Positions 43,190 to 50,938 of a stretch of DNA of 64,000 bases are shown here, piece by piece. A model generated the notes under the pieces. That model was not told the DNA's origin. It did no database searches and saw only the letters and a program-made list of their open reading frames with translations. How positions within the stretch are numbered: position 1 is the stretch's first letter; every line of letters begins with the position of its first letter. The DNA lies in contig DASVQN010000035.1 in NCBI GenBank assembly GCA_036389155.1, positions 62,001-126,000 on the forward strand, given 5' to 3'. The position numbers were made by a program, and so were the translations under genes. The DNA is from CADCVT01 sp036389155 (GTDB lineage: Bacteria; Actinomycetota; Thermoleophilia; Solirubrobacterales; Solirubrobacteraceae).

Positions 43190-44478
43190 CGGCCGCCCTC
43201 GGCCGCCGCCGCCAGCGTGAACTCGTACGGCGGGTCGATCAGCGCGTGCGCCGTCCGCGTCGAGATGACGTTGACGTGGTGCAGGTTCCAGCAGCGGTCG
43301 AGCCACCGCAGGCCCGTGCCCGCGTCGGCCACCGCCGGGCTGGCGAAGTAGCGGCCGGGCGACCAGACGTTGACGAACGAGATCCGGTACTCGACCTCGT
43401 CGCCGGGGGCGAAGCGGCCGGACGGCGGGTCGTCCACGTTGTTGGCGGCGAGCAGGTGGTTCGCGTCGACGTCGTGCACGTCGACGCCGAAGAGCGGGTC
43501 GACGACCTCGGCCTCGAAGCGCACGCGCGCGACGTACGAGCATCGCTCGCCGGTCACCAGGACGTCCGCGCGCCGGCCCTCCGCGTCCTCGAACCAGGCG
43601 TCGAGCACGCGGGCCCGCCCGTCGCCCCAGCGCTGCGGCGCGAGCGGGTCGACCTCGGCGTCGACGGCGGGCGCCTCGGGCTCCTCGTCGCCGTCGCCGT
43701 CCTCGCCGCCGGCGCCGTCCCCCGCGGCGGCGGCGACGGCGTCGCGCTCGGCCTCGGAGAAGTTCAGGCGCAGGTACTCCTCGGCGACGGTCCGCGTGTC
43801 GCCGATGGCGACGACACGACCGCGCTCGAGCACCATCGCCCGGTCGCAGAAGCGCTGCGCCGCGTTCATGTCGTGCGTCACCAGCAGGACGGTGACGCCG
43901 CCGCGCCGCAGCCGCGCGAACTGGTCGAAGCACTTCTGCTGGAACGAGGCGTCCCCGACCGCGAGGACCTCGTCGATCAGCAGGATGTCGGCGTCGACCT
44001 GGATCATCACCGAGAAGGCGAGCCGCACGAGCATCCCGGACGAGTAGTTCTTGACCTTCATCTCGGCGAACTCGTGCAGCTCGGCGAAGTCCATCACCGC
44101 GTCGTAGCGGCGCCGGGCCTCGCGCGGTGTCAGGCCGAGCATCGTGCCGTTGAGCAGGACGTTGTCGCGGGCCGCGAGGTCGGGGTTGAAGCCGACGCCC
44201 AGCTCGATGAACGTCGCCAGCCGGCCGTCCGCCCAGATCGACCCGGAGTCGGCGCGGTAGATCCCGCCCAGGCACTTGAGCAGCGTCGACTTGCCCGAGC
44301 CGTTGCGCCCGACGATCCCGAAGAACTCGCCGGAGGCGACGTCGAACGACACGTCGCGCAGGGCCTCCAGCCGCTCGCTCGGCGCGCGGCGGCCGGCGCG
44401 CAGCACGCTCTCCTTGATCGTGTGCACGCGGTCGCGAGGCATCGCGAACGTCTTGCTGAGGTGCTCGGCGCGGATCAT
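43186..44478 (-). CDS. Wzt/TagH-type polysaccharide ABC-transporter ATPase
   Basis: A 430-residue protein. Walker A GIVGRNGSGKST is near residue 70, followed by Q-loop-region FIELGVGFNPDLAARDNV, the ABC signature as KNYSSGMLVRLAFS, Walker B ADILLIDEVLAVGD and the switch HDM. After an acidic linker (about 250-285) a C-terminal beta domain (VRFEAEVVDPLFGVDVHD ... SFVNVWSPGRYFASP) matches the Wzt carbohydrate-binding module. It powers export of lipid-linked polysaccharide with a Wzm/TagG permease, but none is visible in the window. ATGA overlap with the upstream methyltransferase. Confidence 0.87.
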   Translation of the reverse strand: MIRAEHLSKTFAMPRDRVHTIKESVLRAGRRAPSERLEALRDVSFDVASGEFFGIVGRNGSGKSTLLKCLGGIYRADSGSIWADGRLATFIELGVGFNPDLAARDNVLLNGTMLGLTPREARRRYDAVMDFAELHEFAEMKVKNYSSGMLVRLAFSVMIQVDADILLIDEVLAVGDASFQQKCFDQFARLRRGGVTVLLVTHDMNAAQRFCDRAMVLERGRVVAIGDTRTVAEEYLRLNFSEAERDAVAAAAGDGAGGEDGDGDEEPEAPAVDAEVDPLAPQRWGDGRARVLDAWFEDAEGRRADVLVTGERCSYVARVRFEAEVVDPLFGVDVHDVDANHLLAANNVDDPPSGRFAPGDEVEYRISFVNVWSPGRYFASPAVADAGTGLRWLDRCWNLHHVNVISTRTAHALIDPPYEFTLAAAAEGGR

Positions 44479-45515
44479 CCGCGCAGCCGCTTGAGCGCGC
44501 GCAGCGGCGCGGTCAGGCGCCACGACGGCGAGCGCTGCATCGCGGCGACGACCTCGGCGGACTGCTCCAGGCGGCGCTGCAGCTCCGCGATCTCGCGGCG
44601 CAGGACCTCGTGATCGTCGCGCGCGACGCGCAGGTCCTCCTCGAGCCGGCCCGCGCGCGCCCGCTCGCGCTCGCCGTCGAGCAGCGCCTCCCGCGCGCGG
44701 GCGACCTCGAGCGCCTCGTCGTAGAGCCGGCGCAGCTCCGCGTGCTGGGCGCCGAGGCTGGCGCTCTGCTCGGCGTACAGCTCGACCCACTTGCGCATCT
44801 CGGTGAGCCCGGTCGCGACGGCCGTGGTGGACCGGTCGGGCGGCAGCGGAGCGTGGCTGGCCAGCGCGATCGTGTACGTCTCGCCGTCGGCCGGCAGCGC
44901 GACGCACTTGGCGAGCCGGAGGTCGTGCACGGGCTCGAGCGCGTCGCGCGCCGCGACGTCGTCGGGCATCACGCTCGAGGCGATCAGGTTGGCCTGGCGG
45001 CGCAGCTCGACGTGGGCGAAGAAGCGCTCGAGCGTCTCGCGCAGCTCGGCCGGCGTGTACTCGTGCAGGTGGTGCGGGTTGCCGGGCTCGTAGACGTCGC
45101 GGTTCGGCGACGAGACCAGGACGAGCCCGTCGGCGCTGACGACGCGCTCGAGCTCGCGCAGGACGCGCTCGGGCTCGTCGACGTGCTCGATCGCCTCGAA
45201 GCAGACGACGAGGTCGAAGGAGCGGTCTCCGAACGGCAGCTCGCGCAGGTCGCCGGTGACGAGCTCGACGTTCTCCGGGCAGCCGGGCCGCGCGGCGTCG
45301 AGCACCGCGGTCGCGCGATCGACGCCGGTGACCGACGCGGCGCCCGCGTCGGCCAGCATCCGCGTGCCGTACGCGGTCCCGCAGGCGGCGTCGAGGACAC
45401 GGCGCCCTGCTGCCAGGCGCGACGCCCACCAGTAGCGCACGAGGTGCTCGGCCTCGACGAGCTGCCCGCGAGACGCGGCGGGCACGAACCGTTCTGGGAC
45501 GACCGCTTCCGACAT
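44475..45515 (-). CDS. SAM methyltransferase with C-terminal coiled coil
   Basis: A 346-residue protein. RVLDAACGTAYGTRMLADAG is SAM motif I, GVDRATAVLDAAR follows, and FDLVVCFEAIEHVDEPERVLRELERVV with GLVLVSSPNRDVY complete the domain to about 190. From about 235 a long charged coiled coil (RREIAELQRRLEQSAEV) ends in SPSWRLTAPLRALKRL, a tail common to glycan-assembly proteins. Such domain pairs occur in chain-terminating methyltransferases, where the coiled coil measures chain length. That parallel, and its coupling to the Wzt-type gene by ATGA, make chain-end capping a reasonable inference. Confidence 0.78.
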   Translation of the reverse strand: MSEAVVPERFVPAASRGQLVEAEHLVRYWWASRLAAGRRVLDAACGTAYGTRMLADAGAASVTGVDRATAVLDAARPGCPENVELVTGDLRELPFGDRSFDLVVCFEAIEHVDEPERVLRELERVVSADGLVLVSSPNRDVYEPGNPHHLHEYTPAELRETLERFFAHVELRRQANLIASSVMPDDVAARDALEPVHDLRLAKCVALPADGETYTIALASHAPLPPDRSTTAVATGLTEMRKWVELYAEQSASLGAQHAELRRLYDEALEVARAREALLDGERERARAGRLEEDLRVARDDHEVLRREIAELQRRLEQSAEVVAAMQRSPSWRLTAPLRALKRLRG

Positions 45516-45572
45516 GCCTCTCGAACGTCTCAGGCTACTGTTCGGGCCGACGTAGCCGCGTCGCCGCCCGTG
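45516..45572. promoter_or_regulatory. Divergent intergenic region with inverted repeat
   Basis: Between divergent genes. GGCTAC (45533-45538) and GTAGCC (45552-45557) form a six-base inverted repeat with a 13-bp spacer. TAGCCT on the minus strand could be the -10 box of the methyltransferase operon, which has a GAGAGG Shine-Dalgarno sequence near its ATG. Confidence 0.35.
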
Positions 45573-47447
45573 ATGCCAGAGATCGTCTTCGCCCTCGCCC
45601 CCGGGCAGAACCACTTCTTCGTGGAGATCGTGGAGGCGCTGTCCGCGGAGCTCCGCGACCTCGGCGTGCCGGTCCGCACCACGACCGGCGACCTGCCCGA
45701 GCCGCGCGCGGACGCCGTGCCGGTGCTCGTCCCGCCCCACGAGTTCTTCGCCCTGACGCCGCACGAGCGCCACCCCGCGCCGCCCGAGCTGCGGCGGGCG
45801 ATCTTCCTGTGCGCCGAGCAGCCGGGCACGTGGTTCTTCGACGAGGACGTCCGCCTCGCGCACCTGCACGGCGCCGCGCTGGCCGACGTCAGCGACGTCG
45901 GCGTGCGCGCGTTCCGCGAGGCCGGGCTCACCGCCGCGCACGTCCCCCTCGGGTTCACCCGGCGCTGGGCGTGCCCCGAGGAGCATCTCGACGCCGACCG
46001 CGACCTCGACGTGCTGCACCTCGGCATCTGGAGCCGGCGGCGGGCCGAGACGCTCGCGCGCTGCGGCCGCGCGCTCTCGCGCCGGCGCGCGCACCTCGTC
46101 CTCTCCGACCCCGACCACGCCAACGCCGCCGCGACGAAGAACTTCGTCGTCGAGGACGACAAGTGGGCGCTGCTGCGCCGCGCGCGGACGCTGCTGAACA
46201 TCCACGTCGCCGACCGCGACTACTTCGAGTGGCAGAGGGCGGTGCAGGCGATCTCCAACGGCGCGCTCGTGGTCACCGAGCACTCCGACGGCGTCGCGCC
46301 GCTCGTCCCGGGGGAGCACTTCGTCTCCGCCCGCGCGGAGGCGCTGCCGATCGCGCTCGACGCGGTCCTGTCCGACGAGCCGCGGCGGCGGGCCATGGCG
46401 CGCGCCGCCTACGAGCTGCTGCGCGACCAGCTGCCGATGCGGCGCTCCGCCGAGCGGCTCGCCGAGATCGCGGACGAACGCGCCGCGCTGCCCCTGCCGC
46501 CGCCGCGTCCGCGCGCCGCGGCCGCGCCCGCGGCCGCGCCCGCCGCCGAGGCCGAGCCGCGCCGCCGGTTTCCGTCCGCCGTCGCCGACCCCGAGCTGGC
46601 GGGGCTGCGCGCGGCGCTCAAGGCGGTACGCCTCGAGCTGCTCGACCAGCGCCGCGAGCTGCAGCGCCTGAAGACCGCCGCGCCGCTGGTGCAGCACGTG
46701 CACGAGTCGCAGGGGTACGCGATCGCGACGCCGCGGGTCACGGTGATCGTGCCGATGCACGACGAGGCCGACTGCGTGACCGAGGCGCTCGACTCCTGCG
46801 CCGCCCAGACGATGGGCGACCTCGAGCTCGTCGTGGTCGACGACGGGTCGGGCGACGCGTCGAGCGACGCGGTCGCGCGCTGGTCGCGTGCGAACGCAGG
46901 CATCCCGCTGCTCCTGCTGCGCCACCCCGTCAACCGCGGGCTCGGTGCCGCGCGCAACACGGCGATCGACCACGCGCGGGGGCCGCTGACGTTCGTCCTC
47001 GACGCCGACAACCTGCTGTTCGACGTCACCCTCGAGCGGCTCGCGGCCGAGCTCGACGCGCGGGCCGGGGCGGACTTCGTCTACTCGATGCTGGCGATGG
47101 AGGCCAACGGGCAGCCGGTCGGGCTGCGCAGCTGCTTCCCGTGGGACCCGCCGCGGCTGGCCACCGGCAACTACATCGACGCGATGGCGCTGTGGCGGAC
47201 GGCGTCGCTGCGCGAGCTCGGCGGCTACACGACCGAGCTGCGGCTGCACGGCTGGGAGGACTACGACCTGTTCTGCCGCGTGGCCGAGCGCGGGCGCGCG
47301 GGCGTCCTGGTCCCGGAGATCCTCGGCCGCTACCGCGTGCGGGCACATTCGATGCTGTCGATCACCGACATCTCCACGCGCGCGGCGGTGTCGCTGCTCA
47401 TCGAGCGCCATCCGACCGTGATGCGGGGCGTCGAGCCGCCGCTGTAG
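45573..47447 (+). CDS. Two-domain glycosyltransferase (GT-B-like plus GT2)
   Basis: A 624-residue protein. Residues 1-300 resemble a GT-B enzyme: PEIVFALAPGQNHFFVEIVEAL at the start, LCAEQPGTWFF, then LNIHVADRDYFEWQRAVQAISNGALVVTEHSDG where the donor would bind. A Pro/Ala linker and a helix (LRAALKAVRLELLDQRREL) lead to a GT2 domain from about 385: VTVIVPMHDEADCVTEALDSC, VVVDDGSGDAS, FVLDADNLLFD and WEDYDLFCRVAERG. It could add two sugars in sequence. ATG 45573 is used, with GTG 3 nt before it. Confidence 0.8.
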   Translation: MPEIVFALAPGQNHFFVEIVEALSAELRDLGVPVRTTTGDLPEPRADAVPVLVPPHEFFALTPHERHPAPPELRRAIFLCAEQPGTWFFDEDVRLAHLHGAALADVSDVGVRAFREAGLTAAHVPLGFTRRWACPEEHLDADRDLDVLHLGIWSRRRAETLARCGRALSRRRAHLVLSDPDHANAAATKNFVVEDDKWALLRRARTLLNIHVADRDYFEWQRAVQAISNGALVVTEHSDGVAPLVPGEHFVSARAEALPIALDAVLSDEPRRRAMARAAYELLRDQLPMRRSAERLAEIADERAALPLPPPRPRAAAAPAAAPAAEAEPRRRFPSAVADPELAGLRAALKAVRLELLDQRRELQRLKTAAPLVQHVHESQGYAIATPRVTVIVPMHDEADCVTEALDSCAAQTMGDLELVVVDDGSGDASSDAVARWSRANAGIPLLLLRHPVNRGLGAARNTAIDHARGPLTFVLDADNLLFDVTLERLAAELDARAGADFVYSMLAMEANGQPVGLRSCFPWDPPRLATGNYIDAMALWRTASLRELGGYTTELRLHGWEDYDLFCRVAERGRAGVLVPEILGRYRVRAHSMLSITDISTRAAVSLLIERHPTVMRGVEPPL

Positions 47448-47477
47448 TTGCACCGCAGCGCTGCGTCCGCGTAGAGT
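47448..47477 (+). promoter_or_regulatory. Promoter of the RTX-repeat gene
   Basis: TTGCAC (47448-47453), an 18-bp spacer and TAGAGT (47472-47477) match a housekeeping sigma promoter well. The leader would be about 50 nt. Confidence 0.55.
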
Positions 47478-47518
47478 CGCCGGACCCCCCGCCCCGCCCG
47501 TCCATGGGGGCCTTCGTC

Positions 47519-47525
47519 AAGGAGG
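47519..47525 (+). promoter_or_regulatory. Strong Shine-Dalgarno of the RTX-repeat gene
   Basis: AAGGAGG lies 9 nt before ATG 47535. It is one of the few near-perfect Shine-Dalgarno sequences seen in the window and suggests high expression. Confidence 0.7.
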
Positions 47526-47534
47526 ACGCATCCC

Positions 47535-49376
47535 ATGCGCGCTCGTCTCGCCCTGCCCGCGCTCGTCGCGCTGGCGCTCTTCGCCTTCCCGTCGCTGGCC
47601 TCGGCGGGCGGCACGCTGACCCGCTCCGGCGGCGCCTACACCTACGTCGGCACCTCCGGTGTGGACGCGCTCAACATCACCGCCTCGCCGGGCTCGATGT
47701 CGGTCAACGACAGCTCGACGATCACCATGGCCGCCGACGCGTCGTGCAACGAGGAGAGCCAGGGCACGAACGGGCCGACGATCACGTGCACCGTGACACC
47801 GACCTCGATCAGCTTCAACATGGACGCCGGCGCCGACACGGCCGCCGTCCAGGTGAACGGCCTGCCTTCCACGATCCCCCTCGACGGGCTCAGCGGCATC
47901 GGCGACGACAACGTGACCATCACCGCGTCGTTCCTGAGCGGCGCCGCGACGACGGCGACGCTCAACGACTCGTTCGGGAACGACACGTTGGCGCTCAACG
48001 TGACGTCGATCAGCGGCGTCACGCAGTTCGGCTACGGGACGGTCAACGGCAACACCGGCGACGACACGGTCTCCGGGACGGCGACCGTCAACGGCGGGAA
48101 CGGGAACGACATCCTGCGCGGCATCCAGCCCGGCAGCGGCAGCGTGGCCCTGAACGGCGGACCCGAGGACGACATCTTCACCCCGAGCGACAACATCCCC
48201 GAGCGCATGAACGGCGGGGGAGGGCTCGACACCGTCGACTACCGGGCGTCGGGGCAGGTCAGCGTGAGCCTCAACGACACGGCCGACGACGGGCCGGTGG
48301 GCGGCACGAACGACAACGCCAACGACGACCTGTCGGTCGAGGTCGTCAGGACCGGGCAGGGCGACGACACGATCACCGGCGGGGGCGGCAACGAGCAGTT
48401 CTTCACCGGCGACGGCGAGGACCTCATCAACGCCGGCGCGGGCGACGACTTCATCGACGGCCAGGGCGGCGCCGACACCGTCTCCGGCGGCAGCAATGGC
48501 GCCGGCGGCGACACCGTGACGTACGAGAGCCGCGCCGCGTCGGTGCGCGTCACGCCCGACGGCATCGCGGCCAACGACGGCGAGGCGAACGAGCTCGACA
48601 ACCTCGCCGGGGACGTCGAGAACATCTTCGGCGGCTTCAACAGCGACAGCATCACGGGCAACGCGTCGGCCAACACGCTGAACGGCGGCCCCGGCGACGA
48701 CACCCTGGAGGGGCTGGGGGGCAACGACACGCTGTTCGGCGGCTTCGGCCAGGACGTGCTCGACGGTGGCGCCAACAACGACACGCTCACCGGCAACGCC
48801 GGCGACGACACCCTCGACGGCGGAGCCGACGGCGACACACTGAACGGCACGGGCGGGGCCGACCTGCTCGACGGCAGCGGTGGCGTCGACACCCTGAACG
48901 GCGGCGACGGGCCGGACACGCTGCTCTCGCGCGACGGCGGCGCCGACACGGTCAACTGCGGCGCCGCGACCGATCACTCGGTGCACGACGTCGCCGGCGA
49001 CACGGTCAACGCGGACTGCGAGATCTCGGACACCGGCGCGGCCGGGTTCCGCGAGCTCGACGGCCCGCGCGTCGTCGGGCTCGCGCCGACGGCGACGCCG
49101 GCCGTGGCCGGCGAGGCCGTCGCGCCGGCCCTCGTGACGTGCGTCGTCTCCCGCGCCAAGGGCGGCGGCGCGAAGGTCAGGTGCCGGATCAGCGGCGCGG
49201 CGGGCGCGGTCACGGCCAAGCTCGTGCGCGGGAAGCGGACGTTCGCGAAGGCCAGGCGGACGGGATCGGGCCGGCTGACGCTGCGCGCGCCGAAGCGGGC
49301 GCGGGCCGGGCGCTACGCCGTCGTGCTCACCCAGGGCGGGCGCGCGGTCGCGCGACTCGCCGTGCGGCTCCGCTAG
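47535..49376 (+). CDS. Secreted RTX-type calcium-binding repeat protein
   Basis: A 613-residue protein. A Sec signal peptide (LALPALVALALFAFPSLASA) is followed by a beta-rich N-terminal region, then GGxGxDxLx nonapeptide repeats at about 275-320 and 383-475 (NGGPGDDTLEG, GGNDTLFGG, GGANNDTLTG, NAGDDTLDG and so on), which bind calcium in parallel beta rolls. A basic beta-sandwich (KVRCRISGAAGA ... RYAVVLTQGGRAVARLAVRLR) ends the protein. Unlike classical RTX proteins it has a Sec signal, and no type I secretion genes are nearby. It may be a calcium-dependent surface or matrix protein. Promoter and Shine-Dalgarno are both strong. Confidence 0.85.
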   Translation: MRARLALPALVALALFAFPSLASAGGTLTRSGGAYTYVGTSGVDALNITASPGSMSVNDSSTITMAADASCNEESQGTNGPTITCTVTPTSISFNMDAGADTAAVQVNGLPSTIPLDGLSGIGDDNVTITASFLSGAATTATLNDSFGNDTLALNVTSISGVTQFGYGTVNGNTGDDTVSGTATVNGGNGNDILRGIQPGSGSVALNGGPEDDIFTPSDNIPERMNGGGGLDTVDYRASGQVSVSLNDTADDGPVGGTNDNANDDLSVEVVRTGQGDDTITGGGGNEQFFTGDGEDLINAGAGDDFIDGQGGADTVSGGSNGAGGDTVTYESRAASVRVTPDGIAANDGEANELDNLAGDVENIFGGFNSDSITGNASANTLNGGPGDDTLEGLGGNDTLFGGFGQDVLDGGANNDTLTGNAGDDTLDGGADGDTLNGTGGADLLDGSGGVDTLNGGDGPDTLLSRDGGADTVNCGAATDHSVHDVAGDTVNADCEISDTGAAGFRELDGPRVVGLAPTATPAVAGEAVAPALVTCVVSRAKGGGAKVRCRISGAAGAVTAKLVRGKRTFAKARRTGSGRLTLRAPKRARAGRYAVVLTQGGRAVARLAVRLR

Positions 49377-49383
49377 CGGCGGG

Positions 49384-49435
49384 CGCCCCGCGGGTACAGG
49401 TTGGTCCATGCCAGGACTGCCTGACCCGCGGGGCG
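49384..49435 (+). repeat. Inverted repeat enclosing the SDR start codon
   Basis: Perfect 12-base arms, CGCCCCGCGGGT (49384-49395) and ACCCGCGGGGCG (49424-49435), flank a 28-nt loop that contains ATG 49408 and the sequence before it. In mRNA the stem would be very stable and place the start in the loop. It also lies just after the RTX gene stop and could help end that transcript. Confidence 0.55.
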
Positions 49436-50208
49436 GCGCCACCGCCCTGGTCACCGGAGCGTCGGCGGGGATCGGTGCCGAGATCGCCCGCGAGCTCGCG
49501 CGCCGCGGCCACGGGGTGACGCTCGTCGCCCGCCGCCGGGAGCGGCTCGAGGAGCTGGCCGCCGAGCTCGGCTCCGACCACGGCGTGCGCGCCGAGGTGC
49601 TGCCGTGCGACCTGATCGACCCCGCCGCCCGCGCGGAGCTGCCGGGCCGCGTGGCGGCGCTCGGCCTCGACGTCGACGTCCTCGTCAACAACGCGGGCTT
49701 CGGCACGTCCGGCTGCTTCCACGAGGCCGACGTCGACCGCGAGATCCAGCAGATCCGCATCCTCGTCGAGGCGGTCGCGGACCTGACCGGGCGGTTCGTC
49801 CCGGCGATGGTCGAACGCGGCTCCGGCGCGATCCTCAACGTGGCCTCGACGGCGGGCTACGCCCCGCTGCCGCGGATGGCCGGCTACGGCGCGGCGAAGG
49901 CCTGGTCGCGGTCCTTCACGCACGCGATCCACGAGGAGCTCAAGCCGCACGGGATCGCGGTCACCGCGCTGTGCCCGGGGCCGGTGGCGACCGAGTTCTT
50001 CGACGTCTCCGGCCCGACGCCGATCGAGAACGTCATCCCGAAGCCGGCCTGGGTCGACGCCGAGCTGTGCGCGCGGGTCGGCGTCGACGGCCTGGCCCGC
50101 AACCGCGCCGAGGTCGTCCCCGGTCGCGCGATGCAGGCGATCGTCGCCGCGGGCCGCGTCACGCCGCAGGAGATCCGCGGCCCGCTCTTCGGCCGGTTCT
50201 TCAGGTAG
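49408..50208 (+). CDS. Short-chain dehydrogenase/reductase
   Basis: A 266-residue classical SDR. TALVTGASAGIG is the nucleotide-binding TGxxxGxG, LVARRRERLEEL suggests NADP(H) preference through its basic residues, and VLVNNAGFG, LNVASTAGY and YGAAKAW supply the NNAG, Ser and YxxxK catalytic elements. ALCPGPVATEFF follows. The C-terminal part resembles DltE/YqjQ-type SDRs that act on lipids or unknown carbonyls. Substrate unknown. The start lies inside an inverted repeat, and the gene overlaps the convergent UDG gene by 8 bp. Confidence 0.88.
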   Translation: MPGLPDPRGGATALVTGASAGIGAEIARELARRGHGVTLVARRRERLEELAAELGSDHGVRAEVLPCDLIDPAARAELPGRVAALGLDVDVLVNNAGFGTSGCFHEADVDREIQQIRILVEAVADLTGRFVPAMVERGSGAILNVASTAGYAPLPRMAGYGAAKAWSRSFTHAIHEELKPHGIAVTALCPGPVATEFFDVSGPTPIENVIPKPAWVDAELCARVGVDGLARNRAEVVPGRAMQAIVAAGRVTPQEIRGPLFGRFFR

Positions 50209-50893
50209 CGAGCTCGCGCGCGCGGGCGAAGACGGCGTCCATCATCGGCGCCGTCAGCACGCCGGTGAACGTGTTCTGCTGGCTCGGGTGGAAGCAGCCG
50301 AGCAGCGTCCACGGCCTGCCCGGCAGCTCCGCGCCGTGGCCGAACCGCGGCCGCGGGCGCGGGAACGGTTCGCCGCCCGGCATCGCCGCGCGTACGCGCA
50401 GAGCCGCGTCCCACGCGAAGGCGCCCAGGCAGACCACGACGCGCGCCCGCTCCAGCGCGGCCAGCTCCGGAACCGCCCACGTCGTGATGCAGGTGTCCCG
50501 CTCGGCGGGCAGCGGCTTGTTCGCGGGCGGCGCGCAGCGGACGGCGGCGGTCACCCACAGGTCGTCGAGCCGCAGCCCGTCGTCGCGCGCGACCGAGGTC
50601 GGCTGGTTCGCGAAGCCGGTGCGGTGCAGCGAGGCGAAGAGGAAGTCGCCCGAGCGGTCGCCGGTGAACACCCGGCCCGTTCGGTTGGCGCCGTGCGCGG
50701 CGGGGGCGAGGCCGAACACGACGACGCGCGCGGCCGGATCCCCGAAGCCGGGGATCGGCCGCGCCCAGTACTCCTCGCCGGCGAACGACGCGCGCTTGAC
50801 CCGCGCGACCTCCTCGCGCCAGGCCACCAGCCGCGGGCAGAGGCGGCAGTGGGTGACCGCGGCTTCGAGCTCGTCGAGGGACACGCGCGGCAT
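50201..50893 (-). CDS. Family 5 (UdgB-type) uracil-DNA glycosylase
   Basis: A 230-residue protein. CRLCPRLVAWREE near the start and CAPPANK with further Cys residues supply the four iron-sulfur ligands. FGLAPAAHGANRTGRVFTGD is motif 1 of family 5, in which the usual catalytic Asp/Asn is replaced by Ala, and CFHPSQQNTFTG is motif 2. Family 5 enzymes remove uracil, hypoxanthine and other deaminated bases from DNA, important in GC-rich genomes that lose cytosine to deamination. ATG 50893 is preferred over 50926 because the Cys motif follows at normal distance. Confidence 0.92.
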   Translation of the reverse strand: MPRVSLDELEAAVTHCRLCPRLVAWREEVARVKRASFAGEEYWARPIPGFGDPAARVVVFGLAPAAHGANRTGRVFTGDRSGDFLFASLHRTGFANQPTSVARDDGLRLDDLWVTAAVRCAPPANKPLPAERDTCITTWAVPELAALERARVVVCLGAFAWDAALRVRAAMPGGEPFPRPRPRFGHGAELPGRPWTLLGCFHPSQQNTFTGVLTAPMMDAVFARARELAT

Positions 50894-50938
50894 CGTGCCG
50901 CACGCGCCCCCCGGGTGGCGTCCCACCGCGCCCCTCGC

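Noticed and set aside
48661..48957. Tandem DNA repeat or CRISPR-like array in the RTX gene
   Set aside because: The periodicity is the coding repeat GGxGxDxLx; units vary in DNA sequence and no spacers exist.
47517..49838. Antisense open frame across the RTX gene
   Set aside because: A Val/Ala/Glu-rich mirror of RTX repeats; the sense strand has signal peptide, promoter and Shine-Dalgarno.
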